Shown here piece after piece: positions 1 to 8,865 of a stretch of DNA of 55,216 nt; the stretch's first letter is position 1; the number at the start of each line of letters is the position of its first letter. A program made the translations under genes and the position numbers. The notes beneath the pieces were generated by a model that worked only from the letters and a program-made list of their open reading frames with translations, was not told the origin of the DNA and did not search any database. Source of the stretch: Microseira wollei NIES-4236 (lineage in GTDB: Bacteria; Cyanobacteriota; Cyanobacteriia; Cyanobacteriales; Aerosakkonemataceae); assembly GCF_020521235.1 (NCBI RefSeq), contig NZ_BLAY01000054.1, positions 1 to 55,216 of the forward strand, in the 5' to 3' direction.

Positions 1-2
1 GA

Positions 3-968
3 GAGTTGAATGGCAAACGACGTTGGTACATTCAACTAATTAACTCAGGAATGCCATATCAGAAAGAAAAAAACTATGTAGCTGATGGAGTCATTGGTTT
101 AGATTTGAATATTTCCAATATTGCCTTTGTTGGAGATAACAAAGCTGGAATACTCCCATTCGCGGAGCAAGTGCCAACTTACGAACAAGAGATCAAAGCC
201 TTACAGCGTCAAATGCAACGCTCCCAACGTTGTTCAAACCCTCAAAACTATGAACCAGACTTTACCGCTAGTGTAGGACGCAGGTCAGCGATCAAAAAAG
301 GTAAGCACAAGAAAGGAAAACAACAATGGAAAAAGTCTAAAACCTATTCCCGGATCGCCAGGAAGAAGAGAGAGCTAGAACGCCGCAAGAGTGCCTATGC
401 CAAGTCTCAAAACCGTAGAATTGTTAACGAAATCTTGAGGTGCGGTAAACATATCAAAACCGAAAATGTATCGGTGAGATCGTGGCAAAAGCGATATGGC
501 AAGGCAATTAGAGCTAAATCTCCTGGTTTTGTCCAGTCGGAATTGGCTCGTAAAGCTGAAAATGCTGGCGGGTCATTCACTACTTTTTCTACCCAAAAAA
601 CGGCACTGTCACAAACCCATTTAACTGGTGAACGGATCAAAAAGAAGCTTTCAGATCGCGTTCATTACGACCAGACGGGATTTGCGATGCATCGCGATCT
701 ATGGAGTGCCTATTTGGGTAGATTTGTCAATGAGGAAGGTGTCCTTCTATTGCATCTCGCTGTGCAACAGTGGGAAAGGTCGGAGCCTTACTTGCACGAG
801 GCTTGGAAGGATTTTCAAATAAACCGCGAACGATTAGGCGAGTCCGAAAGTAGGCAGTCTCATTCTCCCTCGGAGCGGTTCTCGGCACAGTCAGGAAATG
901 TTAACCAGATAGCTATTGAAGGGCGAAAAGTTAACTTTAATTCCTGGCCTGAATCCCCGTCTCTTTAG
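3..968 (+). CDS. IS200/IS605-type TnpB-like protein, 5' end outside window
   Basis: TnpB/OrfB-family RNA-guided nuclease of a transposon. The frame is open to the left edge, so the start lies outside the window. A RuvC-I segment (VIGLDLNISN) is near residue 28, a basic coiled linker follows, then a RuvC-II-like segment (KTENVSVRSW) and a RuvC-III-like segment (MHRDLWSAYL). The region that normally holds a four-cysteine zinc finger reads SQTHLTGERIKKKLSDRVHY and has no cysteine. The last ~90 residues are low in recognisable motifs and overlap the probable element right end. Whether it is active is unknown. Confidence 0.75.
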   Translation, partial: ELNGKRRWYIQLINSGMPYQKEKNYVADGVIGLDLNISNIAFVGDNKAGILPFAEQVPTYEQEIKALQRQMQRSQRCSNPQNYEPDFTASVGRRSAIKKGKHKKGKQQWKKSKTYSRIARKKRELERRKSAYAKSQNRRIVNEILRCGKHIKTENVSVRSWQKRYGKAIRAKSPGFVQSELARKAENAGGSFTTFSTQKTALSQTHLTGERIKKKLSDRVHYDQTGFAMHRDLWSAYLGRFVNEEGVLLLHLAVQQWERSEPYLHEAWKDFQINRERLGESESRQSHSPSERFSAQSGNVNQIAIEGRKVNFNSWPESPSL

Positions 969-975
969 AGCGGGG
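955..975 (+). other. Hairpin at TnpB element right end
   Basis: CCCCG pairs with CGGGG, with an inner CTC/GAG stem and a short loop, ending just after the TnpB-like stop codon. IS200/IS605 elements end in imperfect hairpins, and the 3' end of the omega-RNA guide scaffold normally lies here. The role is inferred from position. Confidence 0.45.
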
Positions 976-988
976 TGTGGCTCAAAAA

Positions 989-1114
989 ATGTCACCCTTG
1001 ATTGCCGAACAAGAGTTTAAACTCTGCGGTTTCCAACAAATATCTAAAAAATCTCTTGGACCAGTCGATGCACCGCAATACCAAAGCTTCTTTGTCTATG
1101 AGTTAGGGATTTAA
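989..1114 (+). pseudogene. C-terminal fragment, possibly of a methyltransferase-like protein
   Basis: A 41-codon frame starts directly behind the TnpB element end and ends in FFVYELGI. The pattern GFQQISKKSLGPVDAPQYQS resembles the tail of class I SAM-dependent methyltransferases, but the fragment is too short to be sure. It is best read as the 3' remnant of a gene cut by the element to its left. Positions 1115-1439, between here and the intron, hold no convincing gene. Confidence 0.3.
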
Positions 1115-1439
1115 AGTAACACTCGGTAAGACAATAGTACTGAAATGATTGAGTTTCTCAAGTATCGGACTTAGTTCGAGCAGAAAAGCTCGCTTAATGC
1201 TTGAGTTGATCGCGTTTTTCTTGCTCTTTATTGAAAATCGGGTAATGATTCGGTAGTAGTGGTGAGTCATATTGCTTACCTGGTAAGAAGTGTGTAAAAT
1301 AACAGCCAAATTATTTGGTAACGAGTACGTTCTATGGGGTTAGATGCACTGGCTTTAGTTGATTTCTAGTTCCTCCACGCTCAGATGAGGAGCTATTTTT
1401 AATTGTCTAGACATATCGGCTGCGATCGCACAGTATTTT

Positions 1440-2864
1440 TCACACCCCGCCATGCACTACCGATGCCACCGGATATGATATTATTGGTAAGTCTCCGAGT
1501 TTCGTTAGGATTAGGTTTTTCCTCTTCCCACTTCTGTCGTTAACTATTGCGTGAAAGCTCCATTTCCTGCCGTTAGCAGTGATGAAATACTTTCCTGCTA
1601 CCCACTTCTTCCCCTTGCTTGGGTGTCTGCTTAGTGACCATTTCCAGATTGCCTGGAAAATTTGGTGGTCAACATAGCTGAACACTTCGCTACTTGCCCC
1701 GTGTTTATAGTAGTTTCCCCATCCCCTGATTCGGGGGTTTAGGTATTGGATCACTGCTTCTGGGCTGGCGTGTTTGTTGGATTTGAGCCAATCCCTTATT
1801 TCTCTAAGGAATAGTTTTACTTTTTCCTTTTGAGGTTTTACTAGACAGCTTCCCTGGAAGTGGCGGACATTGAACCCCAGAAAATTGAATCCTTGTTCTA
1901 CATGAACAATATTGGTTTTGTCCTCATTTAACTCCAGTCCTCTTGTTTTGAGGAGTTCCTTTACCGAGGGAATTATTTCCTCAATATCCTCTTTTGTTTC
2001 GGCGGTAATGATGAAATCGTCAGCGTACCTAACGAATCCATATTTGGGCGATCTAGGCGATTTGTTCTTCCCTTGCCTTTTCTTAAATTGGCTTAGGACT
2101 TGCTCGATTCCGTCCAGCGCGTTAGCTAATAGAGGTGAGATTATCCCCCCTTGTGGTGTTCCGCTTTCCGTTTCATGGAATATTTCGGATTCTACATAAC
2201 CTGCTTTCAGCCACTGTTTAATTAACTCTCTTCCCGGTATTTCTCCGATAGCTTTGAGTATAAACTTGTGGCTGATGTTGTCGAATGCTCCCTTGATATC
2301 TGCGTCTAATACCCATCTGTCGTTGCCTTGTTTATTAAGGCGAACCCAGGTGTGTTCTATGGCATCATGACAGCTTCTACCAGGTCCCAAACCATAACTG
2401 CTGCCCTCCATTCGGGCTTCCCAACTAGGTTCTAATGCATTCTTGACTATTGCTTGTGCTACGCGGTTTTTGACTGTTGGAATCCCTAATGGTCTTTGTT
2501 TTCCGTTGGCTTTTGGAATATATACCCTTCTAGCGGGGTGAGCTTTCCATAGGGTGTAATCCTTCATTTCTTCGGCAAGTTTTACTCTTTCTGCGGGGGT
2601 GACTGCCGTCTGACCGTCGATGCCCGCCGTCTTCTTCCCCTCGTTTTCTTGATTTACTCTTCGCACAGACAATAGTAGATTGGAGTAGCTACGTATCATT
2701 AGCTTCATAAGGCTACGCACCTTATTCCACTGTCCATTCTGAGTTGCTCGATAAATTCTCTGTCTTAGGTTTTTAATCCGTCTATTCACGAGTTTCCAAT
2801 TAATGGATTCCCATGTCTTTAGCGGTTCCTTCGTTCCGATGTCATTACTGACTCTATCTTTCAC
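1440..2864 (-). CDS. ltrA: Group II intron reverse transcriptase/maturase, C-terminus truncated
   Basis: Intron-encoded protein that splices and retrotransposes its own group II intron. The N-terminal RT-0/RT-1 region is followed by GIPTVKNRVAQAIV, the palm motif DADIKGAFDNI near 187-197, SGTPQGGIISPLLAN near 234-248, and the catalytic YADD at about 280-283. A maturase domain X follows (LNPRIRGWGNYYKHG). The protein stops at 474 residues, shortly after domain X. Family members with an HNH endonuclease continue roughly another 100 residues, and that domain is missing. RNA-directed polymerisation could survive; mobility probably does not. Confidence 0.93.
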   Translation of the reverse strand: MKDRVSNDIGTKEPLKTWESINWKLVNRRIKNLRQRIYRATQNGQWNKVRSLMKLMIRSYSNLLLSVRRVNQENEGKKTAGIDGQTAVTPAERVKLAEEMKDYTLWKAHPARRVYIPKANGKQRPLGIPTVKNRVAQAIVKNALEPSWEARMEGSSYGLGPGRSCHDAIEHTWVRLNKQGNDRWVLDADIKGAFDNISHKFILKAIGEIPGRELIKQWLKAGYVESEIFHETESGTPQGGIISPLLANALDGIEQVLSQFKKRQGKNKSPRSPKYGFVRYADDFIITAETKEDIEEIIPSVKELLKTRGLELNEDKTNIVHVEQGFNFLGFNVRHFQGSCLVKPQKEKVKLFLREIRDWLKSNKHASPEAVIQYLNPRIRGWGNYYKHGASSEVFSYVDHQIFQAIWKWSLSRHPSKGKKWVAGKYFITANGRKWSFHAIVNDRSGKRKNLILTKLGDLPIISYPVASVVHGGV

Positions 2865-3472
2865 TAAGGTTCAATCGCTTTACTTTGATTTATCGTTGAA
2901 GACCCGCCAGAAGTCTGCCACCTTTCGGTGTGAGGCAAATTTTGCACCCCTATCCAAGGCATTACCCTTGACTTTCGCTTTCTCTGGCATCCTTTACCCC
3001 CTTGGCGGTTCCGTCTCCCTTGCGGTTGACCTACTTGGGCTTTTCGACCTTACCCAAGAGCCAGTGGGGTTTTCCGTGTTTCGTATGTGTGACCTGCGGA
3101 GGGTTCGGGTTCCATCTATACTCCGGCAGGAATTTTACTCCTTCGTTATTGAAAATCCGTACTTCAATAACTTACCTGCTTGCCTTTTGGCATGGCGTAT
3201 CAGCTCTTTTCGCCCTAAATTTTCGTTTCACGGAGCTTACGATGATTCACTTGCGTTAACCCTTACCCTCCTTTCCCTTGCAGAATATATCAAACTCGCT
3301 GTCCGTATTTCCGCTTTTGTGCCTTGCATTCCCTTGATTTCATTACTTACTATCTTGGTAGGCGGGGTACTAGACCCTTTTACATGGGAATATAGGGAAG
3401 GAGTCCTATAGAGGAGACGGTTCCTCAGTCATTAATGCTGATGCACCTACACACGACTTTCACGTCGCGCAC
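2865..3472 (-). ncRNA. Group II intron 5' RNA domains
   Basis: This is the minus-strand stretch between the 5' splice site and the maturase gene. At 3472 the minus strand begins GTGCGCGACG, which matches the conserved 5' GUGYG of bacterial group II introns. The following GC-rich text is typical of domain I of cyanobacterial introns. No domain V (a short, highly conserved 34-nt hairpin) was found beyond the maturase stop, so the intron lacks its 3' part and should not self-splice. Confidence 0.7.
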
Positions 3473-3557
3473 CCACGAAACGAGCAGTACGAATCATCTC
3501 GTCTAGGATGGCGTACTGCGAGTCTGTTCTGCGTAACTTGGCGTCGAATACTAACAT
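3473..3557 (-). pseudogene. 5' end of a tnpB, interrupted by the group II intron
   Basis: Reading from an ATG at 3557 gives 28 codons (MLVFDAKLRRTDSQYA and so on, ending MIRTARFV) before the intron's GTGCG. This is the characteristic TnpB N-terminus and aligns with the other TnpB starts in the window (MLVLEYKVKG, MIVYEFKAKG, each followed by an IRT-FV/I segment). The intron sits after the codon for V. The 3' exon is not found downstream, so the host tnpB is also lost. Confidence 0.7.
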
Positions 3558-3605
3558 GGCAGCTTTAACTCTATGTCAGTTATCCTAGAATAGGACGAAG
3601 AGATT

Positions 3606-3641
3606 GTAAAAAGCAGGTACACCCTTGTACCTGCTTTTTAC
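3606..3641. repeat. Perfect 15-bp inverted repeat
   Basis: GTAAAAAGCAGGTAC at 3606-3620 is followed by ACCCTT and then its exact reverse complement at 3627-3641. The arms are strong enough to act as a bidirectional terminator or a REP-like hairpin. It is followed by a looser inverted repeat (TTGGGGGAG near 3642, CTCCCCCAA near 3703). Confidence 0.75.
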
Positions 3642-3732
3642 TTGGGGGAGTCCATGTACCGGAGGCTTACTCCACTTCGTTCCGTTGAAGCCTCTGTCCT
3701 ATAGCTCCCCCAAACCCCCACGTTACGATAGG

Positions 3733-3776
3733 GTAGGGGCGGGTTTAAACAGATATCTCTTTAAACCCGCCCCTAC
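3733..3776. repeat. 17-bp inverted repeat (GTAGGGGCGGGTTTAAA)
   Basis: Two exact 17-bp arms at 3733-3749 and 3760-3776 are separated by 10 bp. This G/C-block palindrome is typical of intergenic REP-like repeats in filamentous cyanobacteria. A related GTAGGGGCACGGCAT palindrome lies at 5406-5470. Confidence 0.8.
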
Positions 3777-3821
3777 TATGCATGAACGCAACTTGGGATA
3801 AAAAAACCACTTTCTTTGCGA

Positions 3822-3835
3822 AACCGGGTTTCTAG
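3822..3835. repeat. AGAAACCCGGTTTCT-family dispersed palindrome, first copy
   Basis: GAAACCGGGTTTCT lies just upstream of the caspase-like pseudogene. Related copies occur near 16669, 23029, 23076, 25454, 25497, 30131, 41475 and 41722, always between genes. Confidence 0.6.
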
Positions 3836-3912
3836 ATGTTTGCTTTCTGGACATCTAACGCGGTCATCAATTGAGCTAAAATACCGAACAAGCAGTTATA
3901 GAGAGAACTATC

Positions 3913-5156
3913 ATGTCCCACCTCTCTCGTCGTCAGTTCTTCCAATTGGTTGGTTCTGCACTGGCAACTGTGGGATTCGGTCAGCTTAACTTTCAAAAAC
4001 AAGCTGACAGCTACGGCAAGGTTTTGGCTCAAAGTACCCCGCGCAAACTGGCTTTACTTGTGGGGATTAATAGCTATCCCTCACACCCCTTACGCGGCTG
4101 CGTGAATGATGTGTAATTGCAGCGGCTGCTTTTAATTCACCGCTTTGGTTTTAATCCGAAATATCTTCTAATTTTAACTGATGAACAAGCCACTCGTCAA
4201 GGTATTTTAGCAGCATTTGAAGAACATTTGATTAAGCAAGCGAAGCCGGGAGATGTGGTTGTATATCACTATTGAGGACATGGTTCTCGCATTTTGGATC
4301 CAGACCCGATAGTTGTTAGTTCCACGACGGATAATAGCGGATTAAACGGTACTTTTGTTCCGGTTGATGGTAACTTACCGGCTGGCTATCCTGAACAAGG
4401 TGGGGTGGTTAAAGATATTATGGGACACACTTTGTTTTTGTTGATGTCAGCGGTCAAGAGTGAAAATATTACGGTTGTTCTCGATAGTTGTTTTTCTGGA
4501 GGTGCGACGCGAGATCGACGGGTGCGTTCCCGCGATGGCGGCAGGAATATCCGCACATCTCCGGAAGAGAAAGCTGCTCAACAAATGTGGCTGTCACGCC
4601 TGAATATTTCGCGGGAAGACTTTATTAAAGGATATCGGACGGGCGTTGCAAAAGGTGTTGTATTAGCGGCAACTGAGCCGAATCAATTCGCGATAGATGA
4701 ACGTTTGAATGGTTTCGATGCAGGCGCTTTTACTTACCGTTTGACTCAGGCTCTGTGGCCAGAAAATAGCAATGTTGAAAGCGCGAGCGCTTACGTAAGA
4801 GAACAAATGCCTGAAATCTACAACCAAACTCCTATTTATGAAGTGAAAGTGGGCAGCGGCTATGAAAGACAACCGCTATATTTGATTAATAATCCACGTC
4901 CGACGGCTAATGCAGTGGTAACTGAAGTGACAGGAAATCGAGCAACTTTATGGTTGGGTGGATTTGATGCAAAAGGGTTGGCAAGTTTAGAGGATGGGAC
5001 GGTGTTGGGGAGTGTTGGCGCGACGGGGAATCGTGGGGGGAAAGTGACGATGCGTTCGCGAAGCGTGCCGGAGGCATATCGCGCGATGGTTTAGTCGGAA
5101 TAGGCATGGTGGAGGGAGTGGTAGCGCCAGGGACGCTGTTGCGGAAAGCGGATTGA
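3913..5156 (+). pseudogene. Caspase-like (peptidase C14) protein with Tat signal, broken
   Basis: Paralogue of the intact gene at 48807-50918. It starts with a twin-arginine-like signal (SRRQFFQLVG), followed by the caspase start KLALLVGINSY. Three lesions are visible. TAA at 4114-4116 stands where the paralogue has the Glu of DVELQ (GAA to TAA is one change). TGA at 4273-4275 stands where the Ser of the FSGHGS catalytic-His motif belongs (TCA to TGA). A 23-bp repeat at 5055-5077 shifts the frame. Without the repeat the frame continues to LLRKAD and a stop at 5156. The catalytic-Cys motif DSCFSGG is kept. The gene is also shorter at its 3' end than the paralogue. Confidence 0.9.
5055..5077 (+). 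mobile_element. 23-bp small dispersed repeat inserted in a HIP1 site
   Basis: The insert starts TTCGCGAAGCG and ends GGAGGCAT, between GCG (5052-5054) and ATCGC (5078-5082). Removing it leaves GCGATCGC and restores the caspase-like frame (MRSRDGLVGIG). The same element is at 19103-19125, 20791-20813 and 24763-24785. Confidence 0.85.
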
Positions 5157-5196
5157 TTTTGTGCGGTCGCGCTTGCGGGTGGTATCGTAGTTTGAG

Positions 5197-5409
5197 GTGG
5201 CGAGACTCGTCGATCAAGTTCCCAGATTCGTTGGCGAACTGCAAAAACTCGTTGCTCAGATTTTTAGACTCAGGCACGAGTTTCTCAGACTCGTTGCTCA
5301 GATTCCTAGACTCGTTGATTGGTTTCCCAGACTCATAAATGAGATTTCTAGACTCAGGGGCGAGTTTCCCAGACTCATGGATGAGATTTTATGCCTCAAC
5401 AACGAGTAG
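5197..5409 (+). repeat. 21-nt (heptad) tandem repeat, possible short ORF
   Basis: About nine imperfect 21-nt units share the core CCCAGACTCGTTGAT or CTAGACTC. They read in one frame from a GTG at 5197 as seven-residue units such as IPRLVDW, FPRLINE, ISRLRGE and FPRLMDE, which would make an amphipathic helix. No ribosome site stands out and there is no recognised family, so this may be a pure DNA repeat with an open frame. Unit boundaries are regular to the end. Confidence 0.6.
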
Positions 5410-5470
5410 GGGCACGGCATTATCAATATTTTGGGTTTGCCCCTTGATATTATTCATGCCGTGCCCCTAC
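5406..5470. repeat. 15-bp inverted repeat (GTAGGGGCACGGCAT)
   Basis: Exact arms at 5406-5420 and 5456-5470 enclose a 35-bp loop. A variant, GGGACACGGCAT/ATGCCGTGTCCC, occurs at 25344-25401. It lies between the tandem repeat and the next gene and could terminate transcription from both sides. Confidence 0.8.
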
Positions 5471-5481
5471 CAAGCGACAAC

Positions 5482-5958
5482 CTAAGCGGCAGTATTAACC
5501 TTGGTAGCTTTACTGCGAATTGCTTTAAAGCGTTCCCCTAACTGTTCGGCGATGATTTTTAGTTTGGGTCTCTTTTTCGCTGCTGTCTTAACGTAATCAT
5601 AAACCGTCAAACTGCTGCTCATAGCTTCGCTGCTGACTGCCATTAGCGTGTCGTCTACTTTCTCAGTTAGTTGTTCGAGTCGAAAGAAGATATCGGTGAG
5701 AGTCGTAGCGAGTTTATAGTCTTGCGCAAACTCTTCCAAGTCAAAACTAGCAGGAAGGATGTCCGGGTTAGATTGGGCGGCGGTGAGACTGTTGTTGACG
5801 AAAGAAAGGCTTTTAGCGCCCATCTTGGAGAGTTTGCGTCGTTCTTCTGCTGACAGGGTAATCAGGAAGGGCAGCTTTTGTTCGATGGTTTGAAGTGCGG
5901 CTTTGATTGCTTGCACGTCGGCTTCTGAAACAGAGGCGGTAATGTTTTGATAGGGCAT
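5482..5958 (-). CDS. Conserved hypothetical protein, 158 aa, helical
   Basis: No function is recognised. The protein is almost wholly alpha-helical and soluble, with no signal or membrane segment. It has a central segment, LPFLITLSAEERRKLSKMG, that recurs in bacterial proteins of unknown function as far as I recall. It begins at an ATG preceded by TAGGAAT and is monocistronic. The composition is normal and no lesion is seen. Confidence 0.7.
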   Translation of the reverse strand: MPYQNITASVSEADVQAIKAALQTIEQKLPFLITLSAEERRKLSKMGAKSLSFVNNSLTAAQSNPDILPASFDLEEFAQDYKLATTLTDIFFRLEQLTEKVDDTLMAVSSEAMSSSLTVYDYVKTAAKKRPKLKIIAEQLGERFKAIRSKATKVNTAA

Positions 5959-6327
5959 TTTAGGATTCCTATTAGGTTTGTATTAGAATGCCCAGGAAAG
6001 AGAGCGATCGCACATCTTGCCCCTGAAACAGACAGAACATTTTTGCCAGCAGTTTAATCCCAAAGCCTGCATCAGCTCCACGCTCCCAGAGATAATCTAC
6101 CTCAGACGGCTAATGCAGGCGCTGGTTTAGTGGGAGTAGAGACTGCCCTATAGTGGTGTTTGATCGATTGATATCATGTCCGGTCGATTACCCTTAATCG
6201 GGTGTAGTGTAGGTCGTCACATGTCTTGAGACTCATTTCATATGGTTTGATTTTTCACATGATTTGAGACGATTTGTTATGATTTTTTGACACAGAGTAT
6301 TGCCTTACTTTCAGTTTTATGGTATAA
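5959..6327. other. Intergenic stretch with repeat fragments
   Basis: No gene is seen. The stretch holds a copy of the ATATCATGTCCGGTC motif near 6172 (related to copies near 40515, 41523 and 41638) and an AT-rich run with irregular ATTTGAG-like heptamers at 6230-6290, similar to the run at 11370-11480. Confidence 0.5.
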
Positions 6328-6675
6328 TTATTGGTCTGGCTGCCAATCTTTCCATGCCTGCTGATTGATTTCTGGGTCTACTACGGTTTGTAAGTACAAG
6401 TAAAGCTGTTGATCAGGATCTAACCCTTGATTTTCCATCAAAGGCTTAGAGTACCATTTTTGAAAATCTTCTCCCTTTAGGGTATAAAGCAAGCTTTGCA
6501 CTGGGTACAATTGCTGGTTGCTTGCGTCTTTGCTTAGGTATACATCCACGGTAAATAGTGCTTCTAGTTTAGATTTATTTACGTCAGAAATTCTGCCAAT
6601 TTTAGCGTAGAAGCTTGAGCCGCTATGCCCATAGCGCTCGGTGTATATTTTCCCTATTTTGAGTATTAATCCCAT
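6328..6675 (-). CDS. Hypothetical protein, 115 aa, last gene of phage-like cluster
   Basis: Unrecognised. It is a small soluble protein with a beta-rich N-terminal half and a C-terminal tail rich in W, D and Q (AWKDWQPDQ). Its ATG lies one base after the stop of the tail-fibre-like gene, so it was cotranscribed and probably translationally coupled. No lesion is visible, unlike most of its neighbours. A tail or host-contact accessory role is only suggested by position. Confidence 0.6.
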   Translation of the reverse strand: MGLILKIGKIYTERYGHSGSSFYAKIGRISDVNKSKLEALFTVDVYLSKDASNQQLYPVQSLLYTLKGEDFQKWYSKPLMENQGLDPDQQLYLYLQTVVDPEINQQAWKDWQPDQ

Positions 6676-6676
6676 A

Positions 6677-8119
6677 TTAATTAAACAAATCGTGGTGATC
6701 TCTTAAAATAGTTATCAATGAATTTAGGGTGTTTATAACATCAGACAAGGAAGCGCTAATTTCAAGATTGTTGATAGCGGTTGATGATTTAGCGTTAACA
6801 ACTCTATCGTTGTTAACAAAATAACCTTGCTCGGTGCGAAAACTAAATCCATGTGCCTCTACTCGACGAGCATGGTTAATTGACAACCGTTTAGTTCCTT
6901 GGACGGAAAAACACAAAATTCCATCCGCCTCAAGGTACATGCCGTCATCCTCTCCCCAATTCCAATAGAAACTGTAATGCGGTCGGGCTGGGTTGCCATA
7001 CCCAGACAAACAACTTACTTGAATAACGTTTTGAGACGGTATTCTAAACGCTGCGATATTGTTTCGTTTAAAGATTAAATCAACGTTGTTCAGTGTGCCT
7101 ACAAAGTGCTGATTGCTATCAACATTGTTATTCCCAGTACTGAGCCATCCGTTTGACTGATTGTCGGCACTAATGCTTAAAAATCTATTCCAACTTCGTG
7201 GGGGGTTTCCTCGTGTAGCTCTGCACCACAAACGATTGAAATTGTTCCAAAAACCTGCGGCAATTTGCAGGGCACATTCCGAATTATTACTGTAGCGACA
7301 ATCGATTAAGTGCTGCCACGAGTTAGCACCTGGATAAAAATTAGAAGGAGAGTCTGTCTCAAAAAATCCACTTTGTTTAGCGTATAACGTTCCCACTGCG
7401 CCAGGGTTATCTTTTCTTTCTGTACGCGTGTTATTTAACCCCTAACCAATAGATCCGTTGTTTAAATCTAAATGGTATTCGGGAGCGAATCTGCCATTTA
7501 AACTAATTCCAGCCCTGTTTCCCAAATTGGTGGAGTAACCTGGTGCAACAATTGAGAGCAGCGTCTGCCAGTATTTTGAATACCTAAATGTGGGTTGAAA
7601 TCCGTACTTTCTATGTAACCAATTTGAAAGTATCGCCCATAATTGGCTTGGGCAAAATTCCAATGCCTTGCGTTGCTGGAATTTTCTTGAATCAGTTCAG
7701 CAAAAGATAACCCATTTCCATGATTACCGTTTCCTGTTTGGTTGGAAACTAAATATATATGAGGATAAAATCCGGCAAAAACAAAATTTTTACGATGGTT
7801 TTCATCGATAGGATAGCCAAGGTTGTCAAAATTAAAATTAGTTTTGTGCGTGACAAATAAGCTTCGATTGAGCAGGTTTAGCGATATTTACAACGCTGGC
7901 TCGCAGTATTTGACCAGAGGTAATCAATTCATGCCTTGCAATCCCGCTCGTAGTTTTTATAATCGCTACAGGGTTGCGGTTGATCGAAGCATTACTATCT
8001 ATCCCTAAATAATTGCCTTGAGTGACCAATTTGGGTTTTTGTATCTGTTGCTTCCTGCCTAAAGAAGCATTTCTAGTTAGCATCTTACGCCTTTGGAGCA
8101 GGCTATTAACGTCTGGCAT
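6677..8119 (-). pseudogene. Phage tail-fibre-like protein, broken in three places
   Basis: Reading the minus strand from 8119 gives MPDVNSLLQRRKM and continues to about 7845. The frame then shifts to one containing DENHRKNFVFAGFYPHIYLV and a segment around HWNFAQANYGRYFQIGY. It shifts again near 7570-7600 to a frame reading GRFAPEYHLDLNNGSIG. That frame meets TAG at 7442-7444 and continues without another stop to 6677. The last part holds a pyocin-knob/tail-fibre-like segment (SWQHLIDCRYSNN, then LQIAAGFW). Together this is one gene of roughly 480 codons with two frameshifts and one amber stop. The fibre assignment rests on style and on the knob-like segment, not a strong family match. Confidence 0.65.
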
Positions 8120-8846
8120 TGGATGGTGTCCAAGTACTTATCCCTATTATTTTAGCGATCGCTTGCTGCGCTGGTCTAAGACCCGCCCCCCGGATTGGCA
8201 CTGGAACTTCCACCTCTTCCCCCAGGTTGCAAGACTCAGACAACTGCTGCGGGTCTTCGAGGCGCGATCGCATCTTGACTTTTGCCGCAATCGCATCTTC
8301 GGATAGCCCCTCGATCAGCACCCTGTCCAGCGCTTTAGTTTCGCCTCCTTCTTGAGTGATTGGTTGATCCAGTTCGATTTTTGTAAATCGCATCCGTTTG
8401 ATTACGTTTGTATGGTTCTTTGCGAAATCCTCCGATGATGCATATAGTTGTAAGCATGGATCTGAGACAGGAGGATTTTGATACGGTTGCGGCAATACCA
8501 GCCACTCAACCGACCAATCTTTCTGCCAGTCTAATATCTCTCCGTCAACCTCTGGGATGGGTACGGAATCAATCGCTTCGTACACTTGGGATTCAAGCTT
8601 TACCCGTTTGTTTGCGACATCTTCTGATGCGGTTGCCCTTAGTATTTTGCACCATACCTTCACGGGTTCGTCAAGCCTAAATCTTTGAATTTTAGCTCTA
8701 AGTGCCTTTCTCTCTTCATCGGAAATATCTCTTTGCCCAGATTTAACTGTTATTAACCCTTCATTGTCTTTCCAGCATAAACAGGGCATCATTGCAGCAT
8801 CTCTTAGGATGAAAAATGGGTTTCTTCTCAAGCCATCAGCCAGCAT
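8106..8846 (-). CDS. Hypothetical protein, 246 aa, phage-like cluster
   Basis: Unrecognised. The ATG at 8846 follows directly on an in-frame TAA, and the 3' end overlaps the start of the fibre-like gene by 14 bp, an operon arrangement. The protein is acidic and soluble; about residues 45-60 (DISDEERKALRAKIQ) form a charged helix. The end (VPVPIRGAGLRPAQQAIAK) looks unlike the rest and may be repeat-derived sequence, since its DNA contains a GCGATCGC site. A baseplate or fibre-adaptor role is possible but unsupported. Confidence 0.6.
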   Translation of the reverse strand: MLADGLRRNPFFILRDAAMMPCLCWKDNEGLITVKSGQRDISDEERKALRAKIQRFRLDEPVKVWCKILRATASEDVANKRVKLESQVYEAIDSVPIPEVDGEILDWQKDWSVEWLVLPQPYQNPPVSDPCLQLYASSEDFAKNHTNVIKRMRFTKIELDQPITQEGGETKALDRVLIEGLSEDAIAAKVKMRSRLEDPQQLSESCNLGEEVEVPVPIRGAGLRPAQQAIAKIIGISTWTPSNARR

Positions 8847-8865
8847 TTAAATGCAAAACTCTGTT

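Noticed and set aside
1103-1309. 68-codon minus-strand ORF
   Set aside because: No domain, atypical composition, lies between two mobile elements; probably chance.
2865-3411. 202-codon plus-strand ORF opposite the intron
   Set aside because: It is antisense to structured group II intron RNA; open frames there are expected by chance.
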